A stretch of 64,000 nucleotides of DNA, taken from contig CM021317.1 of NCBI GenBank assembly GCA_010645155.1, positions 13,747,971 to 13,811,970 on the forward strand, read 5' to 3'. Below are positions 33,791 to 45,240 of the stretch, piece by piece. The notes beneath the pieces are model-generated. The model was not told the origin of the DNA, did not search any database, and saw nothing but the letters and a program-made list of their open reading frames with translations. The stretch is from Tigriopus japonicus. Taxonomy: Eukaryota; Arthropoda; Copepoda; Harpacticoida; Harpacticidae. The position numbers and the translations under genes were made by a program. Each line of letters opens with the position of its first letter. Positions within the stretch are counted from its first letter, which is position 1.

Positions 33791-34386
33791 GATGGGAGCA
33801 TTTGTAATTGCAATTACAATAAAAAATTGTAATTTCAGTTACATGTAATTATAATCAATTACATTTTAGGGCAAGTACTTGTAATTGTAATTGATTACCT
33901 TTTTGGGCTTGTACTTGCAAAACTGTCAATTGCAAATTACCCATTACTATTAAAAATATTACCACTACTAACTGACTCATAAAGACAAATTTACCGCTTA
34001 GTACACCATTTTTTATCAATTTGATGCCATTAACAAATAACTCATGTAAAAATGAACACTATAATAAACACAACAATAAACTTTTTCAAACCATAAGGAC
34101 TTTTGACAATGATTTTGTTTTTAAACAACAAAAGTCTTTCACAACCAAGGGCAGACAAGCATTGTACAAACAAATATTAAAAAAATCAACTTGTGTTTGT
34201 AAATTAACTAAGAACATTTGCAAATACCGTAATTGTAATTCATTGCATTTGGAAATAAAGTAATTGTAAATTACTTTTGAGACCATAGTAAAAATAATAG
34301 TAAATTACTTTTAAGACCACCGTAATTGTAATTGTAAATTACTTTTGATTGAGACCATAGTATTAGTAATTGTATTTAATTAATTT
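33790..34386. repeat. TAATTGTAATT-rich repeat region
   Basis: Many irregular copies of GTAATTGTAATT and AATTACTTTT cluster at 33790-33950 and 34225-34380, around a less repetitive core. The two clusters are partly inverse, so this may be one decayed TIR element with subterminal repeats. The borders are unclear. Confidence 0.45.
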
Positions 34387-37300
34387 TTTCACAGACCTTG
34401 ACACGAGTCTGATATTATGGAACTGGTAAACAGTTGCAGCAAGAAAGAACAAGAGGGCGCACTTTCAGAATGCACTCTTTTTATCACGGTACACCTCAGA
34501 TCATTTCCTAATCAATAGATAGTGTGCAAGCTTTCGTCTGGCTGATTTGGCAAAGGGGGCGGAATGCGTTGAATTTATGAGGAAAATGTCGACCTCACAA
34601 GTGTTGAGCGGACAGTTCGTGTGACCAAACATACGCATCAAGGGCAAGTTTTTTAAACTCTTTCTTGAAGTCACAAGTTATTTTTCGTCCACAAATGTGT
34701 TGGATTAACCCTACATAACGCAAAAGCTTAAATTTGTGTACTTCCTAACAATGACTTTTTCAATGTATTGGCAAAAAAGTTCCTAGTTGAAGTATTCAAA
34801 TCCAAGGCATGGTCACCAAGTGACGACTTCGGTTCTTTCAAGAAAGTGACCACTAGCAATAACAATAAATGACCCAAAAACATTACTGAATTCAACATTT
34901 GACTCATCACTTGCGTGGTTGACATTTACCTCGTCACACATTTCAAATGTTTCCGCATTCTTGTCCGCTCAACAGTTGGCGACCGGAGACACATTTTTAG
35001 GCTTACACTCCCTCTAGTCTTAATAGAACTCAATGTTGCACACCAGTCAGAACTTCTTTCAGCAATTTGTTGTAACCACCCAATTTCAAATATTCTTTTT
35101 AGAATTCCTTGAAGTGGCTCCCTGAAAATAAAGTCAGACGTTTCTGCCTAAATAAAACTCTTGCCAGAGCAACATAAAAACTCATTAAACAAAATAAGAA
35201 CCCTGTTTTAGCTTGGTGTGGAAAAGGTTGGTCTCAAGAAGCAATGGTCTTGCACGTTTTGAGGACAGGCTCTTACTTTATCCACAGGCAGTTACCACAA
35301 CTTGGTAGGAGTGGGCCTTTCAACCGAGCACATCAAGAGGAAATGCTAATGAGAAACGATTCCCAGAAACTCGAGGCAAACACACCCTCATGACCAAAAA
35401 GTCTGGGTTTCTCTTGGAACCTCATTCAAACACAGCACGGTATTTTGATAAAGCTTACGCCAGTTGCCTCCATAAAGAGCTTTTGCGTAGTAACACATGA
35501 CGTAAATCGGAAGATGGGACCCAGTGCTCCAAACTAAAAAGGTTGGGACGGGATGATTTCTGAAGAGAACCTCGTGGTAAAAGAGATCTTGCTTTCACTG
35601 TCTTGTCAGAGATGTTTCTCCATCCATTGTGCTTTCTTTTATCTACGAAGCTGTGTTCCAAAAAGACATCCGACCCATTATACTAAAAATGCCGTGCTCC
35701 AAGGACATGAAATTCGTTGTTGAAACCACGTTTATGCGTGAGTTGCAAAATGTAAGGTTTTGCAAATAAAAGTATTATTCGATGTGAACCAAAGGAGTGG
35801 TTGAAGATGGAACATGGGATCATCTAAGTTTAAGAGCAAAACAATACAAAGACGAAATTAGACCAGAGAGCCTGAAAAAGTTGGATCCCGAGTGGATCTA
35901 TTTTGAAGTCTTGTTGGCCGAGATTGCAATAGCACTAACAAGATTAGGTATGGGACCACTTTTCCAAGATTCAAGTTCGAGTTGGTAAACAATGCTAGAC
36001 ACAAAAAACTATTTAGGTACATGGTGCCTTTCTTTGTTTGAAATCGCGATTCAAAGGATTATATTTACGCATGAGGTGTTGATTGGATTAAATCCTTGGA
36101 ATTAATGGCAAAGTGACTTTGTGCAGATATAATAAAAAGCAAAATTATCATTAGTTTTGATTCAAAAGTCGTTGATGGAAAAGGTGATGCTTTTACCAGT
36201 TCCTTTTATAATTTACCATATCTATTCAAATTAAATTTTGTGCAAAACGTTTGGATCTGCAAATTTTGCAGCAATTATTTCAAGAATTTAGTTAAATCAA
36301 GAAAAATAAGCTCAAGAATTTAATTGATGGCAACCTTGGGTTAAAAATCAATTAATTTCGTTCAACAATACATCTACGAGATCGAGCAAAAAAAAGAGTT
36401 TGTCGATATCGATATTTTGAAAGCATTTCTCATGTTCTTCTTTACTGACCCTAAAATTCCTCAGATATTCTTGTATGTACAATTTTAAACTTACGTGGCT
36501 TTAACCAATTTAACCTAATTTCAAGTTTTCAAGTTAAGGGACCCTAAATTTTGGATAGAGAGGGAATATAATATTCTCAGATGTATCTCAAGCACCCTAA
36601 ACAACTTGCTTCCAGTAACAACTATCAGTGATGTCAGTGGTTGTGAAAGGTTTAGGACCTTCTCTCCGAAAAAGGCTCCCTGATGCCGATGTCTCCAAGT
36701 CAAATTCTGGTTCTTAAACCCGGGCCTTGAGCTCAGTTGGTTCGTGACCAACCATGCAACCCTCAAGGAAAGGCTAGAGAAATCATCTTACTCTAGTCGT
36801 ATCAGAACTCCCATGGGAACCTCTCCTTCTTCTTCATGTTCTGCAGTGAAGAAAGCCAGTGAAGAAGGAGGAATTTCTAGCCCAACGGGTTGGAACTTTG
36901 AACTTCATGAATATTAATCAAAGGCCTTGAGCGATGTTTTTAAAGCCTACTGAACATAAATTGTAAAGAATGATCGGAGAAATGGTCGATATTTTAGAAA
37001 GTATGAGAGGAATTCTAGTCACGGAATGGACCGATCGTAGAAGGTATAGATCAACCGTCTTTCATTCATTTATTCCCTTGCATGTTGCTAGTTCGACCAC
37101 ATTTCCTGAGTTAAGGATTGCTCAGACGTACTACACACGCAGTAAGTGAATATCAAGTAGCAATCAGAAGCAAGTACATTGTGTTTATGGATGTTTTCAA
37201 GTAAACGTCACCACCATTGATAGTGCCTTCACAGTGGTGCCATCTATCAATCACAAGGCACGTTTCTTGAAAGCCAGTAATTATTCAATTGCAAATATTG

Positions 37301-39659
37301 ATGTGACTTTTTCCAAGCTGAATTCAGATTTGTAGTAACCGATTGTTTTCTACTTTATCTTAGAAGAGTCTTGGAGCTCATTGAGTGGGATTTTTAATTT
37401 TCAGTTCAACCAACAATGAAGTCCATGGTTATCCACCTTGAATACCCTGACCATCTTGTTGCGCGATCTTCCATTTTCTGCTTGTGCTTGCCTAAATTTT
37501 CAAGATGCATAACTTTTGACTCTTTTTTTAGTTGAGCTTGGTTGACGAATTCCTTTTTGTATAAGACACATAAAAGATAATTTATTCTCTTGAATTGGAG
37601 CAAACATGCTAAAAAAATTGTGCCTACCGTCTCAGACCAGAAATGGCGTGGCCTTGATTGCGGATTACTTAAATTTGTTTCGTTTTTTTGCAACATGGCA
37701 AGCTCCTACTGCTCAACAGTGCTCTCTTTTGGCTTTTTGGTAGTAATGTGTTTCGAACCAGGAGTGCTGCCAGTTTTGACTCTGAAGCTTCTCGCTGTTA
37801 AAAAGGGTAGGTTGTATTGAACTTTTTGAAAAGACCTAAACAAGGACCAATTTGGCAACACTCGAACTAGTTCGATTTCGAGTTCCATCAATAGGTATAA
37901 AAATGGATTTCGAGTTGGCAGTGCTGCCATATTTTATGGTAGATAAGGTCTATTGCCTGTTGAAAAGTTTAGTTGTGGTCAGATTTTTGACCCTAAAAAC
38001 CAAATTGGCAAAAGTCTGCCAAAAATCCAACTCGAAACACATCAGTTCTTTTTTGACGTCACTGGATGGCAACTTGAAAATAAATAAAAACGGTCTTAAG
38101 GTAATCATTCGCTTTGAAAAATTGCACAAAAAAAGAATTTAACGGTAGACTGCTTACTTGTAAAGATCTACTGTAAAGGGAAAGAACTAGAAAGAAAGTG
38201 AAAAATGGAGTAAATTAAAGTTTTATATTTTAGATAACGATTTTGAATACGGATGAGCCAAAACTAGTCGATTTCAGACCCTGCAAAAGGAAAAATCCTT
38301 AAAAAAAGAGCGAGTTCCTAATCACGCGATGAATAACTCTAATTTAATTCCCAGTGCCCTCAATGATTATCCTATAGACTAGATTTATCCATAGCGCAAA
38401 ACAGGACTAAATGAAGAAAATGTTTTCAAGCAAGTGCTTTCTTTTTTCCACGTGTTACAGTACGTTCATCAGTGGACATAATGTGCAGCCTTTTCCTGCA
38501 TTTCATCACTATCGTTCTGTGTAGTACAGGGTGACTCAGTTATCAAAGGCTGGCACCATAGCATTTTATATTCCTGCTGTACAACCTTGATCCACCCTGT
38601 GTTCTAGTATTTACCCATACCTCAGATATCCGGACAGGTCTGTTGGATTAATGATGAATATGATTTATGAGTGGGTGGGGGTCGATGGTGTTGCTGCCAT
38701 GTTTCTAGAATCATTATCTCACAATACCTAAATGTAACAGGAATCGACGCCCATTGGAAATATCCGCTTTCAATCAAAGTCATTCGAGTTGGTTCAGCCT
38801 TGGCAATCTTATATTGCATTCAGAAGCAAGGTCGTCGCGACTTAAATCATCGCCATAAATCATTTCGACTTCACAGTGTCCTCGGCGAACGAATTTAAGG
38901 GCCTTCAATGAACATTAATGGCCTTGCACGACCGGCAAGGAATGCGATGCTGACGAAGGCTTCTAGCCAGAATTCTAGTCTAGGGCTCCATTAAGGTCTT
39001 GATGAAGAGTGGCAGCTGTCAAAGGCTGCCTGCCAAACTCCAAGTACGTTAATTTGGGCTGTTCTCGAGACAATAGATGAAACGTTCCAAATGTTTTCTT
39101 GTCAAGCAGTAATTTGCTCAAGGCCTTGAAAGAACCTTTCTGAAAAGCGGCCTTTTACAATCCAGTCCCGCGTTTTTGGTGTCTAACACCTGCTAGTTAT
39201 AGTCTAGTCCCGCATTAAGGAAACCCTCGGCCTTTCTGACCTTTTCTACTGACCGCGTTTTTGTCCCATTGTGGAAGATTGTGCCCGAACCTGTTTGTAC
39301 TGCAGGTTGAGTTTTGGATGTCGGTCATAAAGAAGAAAACGTTAGATGTTCCTGCCAACATCGAAAGAACACAAAATGGAAAAGTTTGAAAGTGACAATC
39401 CTGTTAGGGTAAAGAGAATCCACGAATCAAATAACGAGAAGAGATGGTGCCAAGTTCTTGGATCTGACTCCGCAAAAAAAGAAAGATGAAGACAAATCAG
39501 AGTCAGCAAATTTGCTAGAGATCCTTTTGAAGACTGTTTCGAGCAAAAAAGGACGGACTGCATTGAAGCTTTCTCATCTGGATAACTTTGATTAGAATTG
39601 GCATTGATAGATTTTAAAATCTGTCTTTGGGTCTTGACAACAGGCAAAGCTTTAAAAGG
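34387..39659. other. Intergenic, no gene recognised
   Basis: AT-rich sequence with only short frames. A 63-aa plus frame at 35797 is not recognisable and lacks exon signals. A short pair of inverted decamers (TTGAGCGGAC near 34604 and GTCCGCTCAA near 34963) was noted but not resolved. Confidence 0.5.
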
Positions 39660-40499
39660 GGTTCCAGGATAACTCAGTACATGGGGTAACTCAACACTGG
39701 ATAACTGGGTAACGCAGAAAACTCGGTACACCGGAAAACTGGGTACAGCGGAAAACTCGGTGCAGGAAGATTCAGCACAAGATAATTGGGTACACCGGAT
39801 AACTGGGTACAGGAAGAATCAGTACAAGATAACTGGGTATACCAGATAACTGGATACTTTGGATAACTGTGTAAACAGAATGGGAAAACTGGTAAAATTG
39901 GAAAAGTGAGTGTCAGGATGATGGGTGTTAGAAAAAGATTGTTTGAAAACGACTGAAGGCAACTATGTTAAATTGCTGTTCTTAAAACGTTTTTGATAGC
40001 ATTAAAGACATATCCTTCAGGTTTTGGCTCGAAGATTGATGTGATAAACACGCCAAGTCCTTGAATAAACTTTTCACAATTGAGGGGTCTAATGACGTGT
40101 TTCCCATTTTACCAGATTTTTTGCCACGGTTTATAGAACGGTGTCACGACATATATGGTCAATAATCCATGACTCAGATAGTTTGGTGTACCCTCTTATC
40201 TGGTTTGCCCACTTATCCAGTGTACCCACTTACTCGGTGTACCAGTTATCTTATACTAAATCTTCCTGTATCGAGTTTTCCACTGTACCTAGTTATCTGG
40301 TGTACCCAGTTATCTTGTACTGAATCTTCCTGTACCGAGTTTTCCGCTGTACCCAGATATCCGGTGTACCCAGTTATCTAGTACTGAATCTTCCTGCAGC
40401 GAGTTTTCCGCTGTACACAGTTTTCCGGTGTACTGAGTTTTCCGCGGTACCCAGTCATCCAGTGTTGAGTTATCCCATGTACCGAGTTATCCTGGAACC
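39660..40499. mobile_element. Fold-back element whose arms are tandem repeats with a 64-bp higher-order unit
   Basis: It starts GGTTCCAGGATAACTC and ends with an inverse (GAGTTATCCTGGAACC). The left arm spans about 39660-39880, the right arm about 40176-40499, with a unique spacer of about 300 bp. In the right arm two adjacent units of exactly 64 bp (each beginning GGTGTACCCAGTTATC) are each built from four 14-17 bp sub-repeats of the GATAACTGGGTACA type read on the other strand. Long inverted arms made of internal tandem repeats are the hallmark of fold-back elements. No flanking duplication is clear. Confidence 0.75.
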
Positions 40500-40505
40500 G
40501 TTTTG

Positions 40506-40760
40506 TAAAAAAGAAAAAGTAGAAGTTCTAAGTTCGAGTAAATTTAAATTCTGATGGACCTTTTCAGAAGCTAGTGGACAAAAATTGTATTTAAATATGA
40601 AGGGCCTTGAAAATGATTTGTAAAGATAAAAAAGTAAAAGTTATAAGTTTGTGTAAATTTGAATATTTGTGGCCCTTTTCTTAAGCTAATGAACTAAAAT
40701 TGTATTTAAAGAGGAAGGACCTTAAACATGTTTTGTTGAGAAGGAAAAGTAGAAGTTTTA
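40506..40760. repeat. Tandem repeat, period about 115-120 bp, about 2.2 copies
   Basis: AAAAAGTAGAAGTTCTAAGT recurs, diverged, near 40628 and again near 40742, with similar sequence between (ATTGTATTTAAA and GGGCCTTGAAA- or GGACCTTAAA-like segments). It directly follows the fold-back element. Confidence 0.55.
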
Positions 40761-42310
40761 AGTTGAGGATCAGCTGACGAGTTGACAACAAAAATCAGCT
40801 GACTGGAATTACTGTTTATCACCGGAAAAAGCTATTTTTCTGTTACCTGCACTAGGACCTTTTCACTTATAAACATGTTCGACTGTTTCAGAAATTACTT
40901 TTAAAAAAGTAGTTGGGGAATCTCTAAAGAACTTTGAACGAGGAAATATGGAAAACATTTTAGAATGTATTTTTTACCTCGCGTGTAACAACCGAATATA
41001 GTGCCCAATAAAGCCATTTCCTTCGGTTAAAGAAGACATTCCTTATAATTACTTTTCAAATCCTGTGAAGGTTCATTTCGAGGTCTTAGTTGAGTAGTGA
41101 GAAATTAATAAAGATGCCACTTTTTGAGCGATCTTTTCCAGCAATCCCATTCACATGAAAGCAGTTCTTTATCAATCTTCAAGGAATCCAAGACTTCGCC
41201 ATTTAAAATCCTTTTTCCAACTCCGAAAATCGTGAAGAACAGCTGCCCCCCTCTAACCTTCTTGTCTTCATTTCTTGTCAGTGAACTCAAGAACCGACTT
41301 GAATATGAAATACCCTCGACAATGGGATTAGGTTTCCTTCAAGAGGAGACTTGAAATTCAGCTCTCTTTATTGGAACCGCTTGAAAGTCTCTCAGCCTTG
41401 AAAGGCTTCTGCGACGAAACACTACGGGCATGAGAAGACATCCGATACCTGGTCACATCTGTTTTTTCCCAGGCAAGAAACAACACTTGACTCTTGGAAT
41501 CCATTGAGCAATGCTTTTCATACACAAGTATATCGATTTCATTAAATCAATTGTGATGCGTTTGTTGGAAAAGAGCCATAGCACAAGATAGTCAAGGGTA
41601 CATAAGAAACAAACTCACTTTTTAAAGCTAAGAGATCATCAGTCGTTGATGTTTAAGTAGAATATCAGGTTGACTTGCCCCAAGGAATTTTTTGCTGTCT
41701 TGCCACTTTTAGGCGAAAGTAGGGTGGGCTGTACATCCCCCCCCCCCAAAAAAAACTGACATATGTTGATGCATGGTGGCTAAAAATCCTGAAAATCTTG
41801 CCAAAAATATTTAGAAAATGCTAAATTATTTGTAAGAAGACGTGTTAAGCAAACAAAATTTGACCTTGATCAAGATTAATTTCCTTGTTCAAACATGTAC
41901 GTAAGAGGTGGGATTTAGGGAAGACAGTCGATTTTATTTTCTACATGTATATCTCACGCAGGCTTTGTTTCATGCAGGATAATCAGGTGAAAGAAAAGCA
42001 AAGATAGCAAAGAATAAACCTTTGTAGAATAATATCTATTGTGGTCAAAAGTCCGAAGGGCTTTCTTTCTCCGTTTCTTTACACAACATAGTCAGATTTG
42101 ATTTATTAATTGGCAATTTTGCTCAACAAACAATTGCATTTTCCTTGTTTGTGTGAACAACGTTCACTCTTTTCTCTCTTGAAGAAACTTAGCACCTTCA
42201 AATTCAAATGCTTTGTTAAAGAGACTTTTGGCACAAATGTATCGACATTAATTTGAAACTTAGAATACAGGATAGAAAACGCTCACTGATTCATATTTAT
42301 GCTTCCAAAA
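40761..42310. other. Intergenic, no gene recognised
   Basis: No supported gene. A run of 11 C followed by 8 A occurs at 41737-41755. Confidence 0.5.
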
Positions 42311-42603
42311 TACAGGGTAGTTCATAATTGAAGCCCACTAGAATTTAGCAGCAATTTATAACAAAACAAGAATTGACGTTTTGGTTGAAACGATATGAAA
42401 AGTAAAGGTATTTTTCAAACATTTTGTTTTCAGGCACTGGTGAGGCGAAATATTATAAAACCATAGTTTCTGATCAAGTCAACCAATTTCACCAAGACTT
42501 GCCATGAGATTAGCTATAGTATTTCTTCAAAATTAGAGTACTAATATTGTATCTCGCGTAGTATTTTGTTATACATGGGCAATAACTTCGGATGACCCTG
42601 TAG
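42311..42603. mobile_element. Possible Tc1/mariner-like MITE
   Basis: TACAGGGTAGTTC at the left and GATGACCCTGTA at the right form a short imperfect inverted pair bounded by TA, 293 bp apart. The TIR is short, so the call is weak. Confidence 0.35.
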
Positions 42604-43630
42604 CTCAACCGTTGACACGTCCTATCATCGTGTGCAGATAGATAGGTTTGGTATTCCTGAGACAGGATGCAATTGGAGCGGACAACCACTCGAAAGATTA
42701 CTTTAATCTCCGGAGAATCTCTGCATTCCTGACAAGGCCCCTTCAACTCGTCTCTATTTGTTGGCTCGTGAGCCGACAACTGAACCATCGAACCGAAGAG
42801 ATGGACAAAATTAAGGCCAGGCCATTCGACAATCCTTTCCCCCACGAAAGGGACCAAGTTTGGGACCCTTTTTCCATCATTTATGGGAATGACCATTAGC
42901 TTGATATGTTACCAGTAAGTTTGTTCTTGGTAGTGATAATGGAAATAATGGCTCACTTTCTTGGGCTAGAAAATGGCATTGGAAAAATGACATGAACTAC
43001 GTATCTTTTTAGGTATGAAAATGACCTACAAAGATCTACGTTAGATAATATTTTTCAAATTTTCTCCCTTTCTTATTCACTTACCAATAAATTACCTGTC
43101 AAACGATGACAAAGATATCTTTGATTAATCATTTTGGCAAGGTTTTCAACTACTTGACAATCATTTTCAAGGCGAAATTTTTTACCCCTTGAAGAAACAG
43201 TCAAGATTTAATGCTATTCATTCCCCATTAAAAACATGATATTCCTGTTCAAAAGCACGTCAGAACGTTTCCCTTATCACCTTTCAAATGCCCTACCTTA
43301 AACCGCATCAGCTCTTGATTGATCCATTCCAATGGAATTTGGAACACATGTAAATACACTCTGTTAAACCGTGTTCACCTGCACTACTAATCAACATCGA
43401 GATCGGAGCGTTTGCAAGCTAGTGTTCTGTGAGTTCCCGCCATTGGACAACCGACTCAGTCAGCTGTTGACCAAGGACTGACTGAAAAAGGACCACTGAA
43501 GGCTGGCCCAAAGCTGAAAAAGCGAGGAACAAATGTGTTTTCCATCGCGAAAGGAACATGAAAAAGGGAACGAGGGTACTGTACTTCAGGGCGCCCTTCG
43601 AAACACAACCAAGAGAGCGAGCAAAGAAGG
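42604..43630. other. Intergenic, no gene recognised
   Basis: Opposing small frames at 42510-42899 overlap each other and the possible MITE. Neither has recognisable domains or exon signals. Confidence 0.45.
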
Positions 43631-44170
43631 CACGGTGTGTATTTGAGCTCAAAAAGTCATTTTTAAATTCCAAATGTTTTGAGGTGTTAAAGACATTACT
43701 GGATTTGACTTTGAATTCTGTTAATTAGGTCACGGGCAAAAATACGTTATAAGGTCACTTAAAACATGCCAAAAGACAATTGTTTGAACTTTTTTTTTCA
43801 ACCCAATTCTCAAGTAGTCTTATGGGCTTGTTTACCTAAAATATTGTCAAAATCTACTTAGCCGTTCATCTAAATTGATGTTATGACCCTCTTGTTTGGT
43901 CCTACGAGAAAGGCCGTTAAAAATAGATCCGTGAAATAGATTTCCAAAGTATTTGAGAAAAACACTTCTCTTAGTACATCTAATACTTCAGTCAAAGTAA
44001 TTTTTCATATATTTATTTTTCAGTGCGTTTTAAGTAATATAGTAGTGTTTTTGCCCGTGACTTATTTAACCGAATTCAAAAAATGTTCTGCATTGCTTTC
44101 ACATATCAAAAGTGGTCTCAAAAATTTTAGGAATTTAAAAATTACTTTTTGAGCTTAAAAACACACCGTG
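43631..44170. mobile_element. Palindromic TIR element (family E), copy 1
   Basis: 540 bp from CACGGTGTGTATTTGAGC to its inverse (GAGCTTAAAAACACACCGTG). Inner inverted pairs such as GTCACGGGCAAAAA and TTTTTGCCCGTGAC show that most of the element folds on itself. A flanking GAAGG occurs on both sides within one base of the ends. A related copy is at 55167-55719. Confidence 0.75.
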
Positions 44171-44447
44171 AAGGAGGAGAGCCTGAGAATGGAACACTTT
44201 GGGTTACATATCCAAAGGTTCTTCGGGTAGTGAAGGGACATATTTCTACAATCAGGAGCGATCTAGGCAAGAAGATAATCTGTACATTCGTCGCCTCAGT
44301 AATTTATTCACCATTTCAAGCGATGGCAAAGAGCGATTTTGTCTTGGTCGGTCCTCATTTCGGCCTTGAATTTGGCCAAAAAGATCCTGCGATAACAGCG
44401 GAACTGGAACTTGAGGAATATGTTTACTTATAACTAGAGCCCGGGAA

Positions 44448-45240
44448 CAAATGTTGGAAAAACGTCCAAAAAATGTCATCAAAATGTCAGGAAAAAGGGC
44501 AAAAAAAATTGAAATATAGGGCAAAAAGGGCAAAAAATGTTGAAATTTAGAGCAAAAAGAGCAAAAAATGTTAAAAATTAGGGCGAAAAAGTCAACGAAA
44601 TGTGTGAGAAATGGGACTAGATGCGTGGAGGACTTGAGAAGACTACTTAAGACAGTTTAACCAGACATGTGAAGGAAATAATGCCGCCAAAACTCTATCT
44701 TAAAAAAACGGGAGGTTGCGCTTCACATAGCGGGGTGTTTTTATAAGCTAGACGTCAAAACAGTTTATGTTATAAATCAGATAGCACATTCAGACCCTTT
44801 GAAAGGCAATAGATATTAAAGTCTGAGTAAATAATGGCAACAGTGCCAACTTAAAACATACTTTACTCTACACATAGCTATTTAGCCCACGTAAAATAAT
44901 CATGGAAAAAAAGATCACAAAGTTTCTGATTTGAACTTTTTCATAATTTTTTGACAAAAAGAAACTTTAATGGCACTTTTTTCCCCTTTCCAAAGATTTT
45001 AATTAATTGCCAGCGTGTGAAGTTGAGCAATGACAATTTTAGGGGGAAATTTTGGCGGGAAACTTCAAGCCTTTATTTGATTAATTGGTCCCTCAGAACC
45101 GGTTTTGGGATGACATTTTTGAGCAAAAAGTACAAAAAATGTAAAGAAAATGTTGAAATTTTCCAAAAAATGTCGAATAAAATTAAAATGTTATATTCAC
45201 GTAAAATTGGCAAAAAATGTAAAAAAAATTTTTGATGTAA
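44448..45240. repeat. Degenerate A-rich repeats of the GGCAAAAAATGT type
   Basis: Irregular repeats of GGGCAAAAAATGTTGAAATT and variants occur at about 44448-44620 and 45110-45240, with unrelated sequence between. The inverse type appears near 51515-51640. Small frames across them are low-complexity and are not called genes. Confidence 0.45.

Noticed and set aside
35797..35988. 63-residue plus-strand frame with a helical look
   Set aside because: No homology recognised, no splice partners and isolated in a long gene-free stretch.
38525..38603. TACAGGGTGACTC and CCACCCTGTG inverted pair
   Set aside because: Only about 8 paired bases over 79 bp; too weak to call a transposon.
39342..39731. 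129-residue minus-strand frame
   Set aside because: It overlaps the left arm of the fold-back element, has no recognisable domain and lacks supporting splice or start context.
40141..40381. Open frames of 60-70 residues with repeating VYPL/SSCTEFS-like sequence
   Set aside because: They translate the right arm of the fold-back tandem repeat; the periodicity comes from the DNA repeat and no gene signals are present.
39660..40499. CRISPR-like array
   Set aside because: The repeats are contiguous, diverged sub-repeats without unique spacers, arranged as inverted arms in an animal genome.
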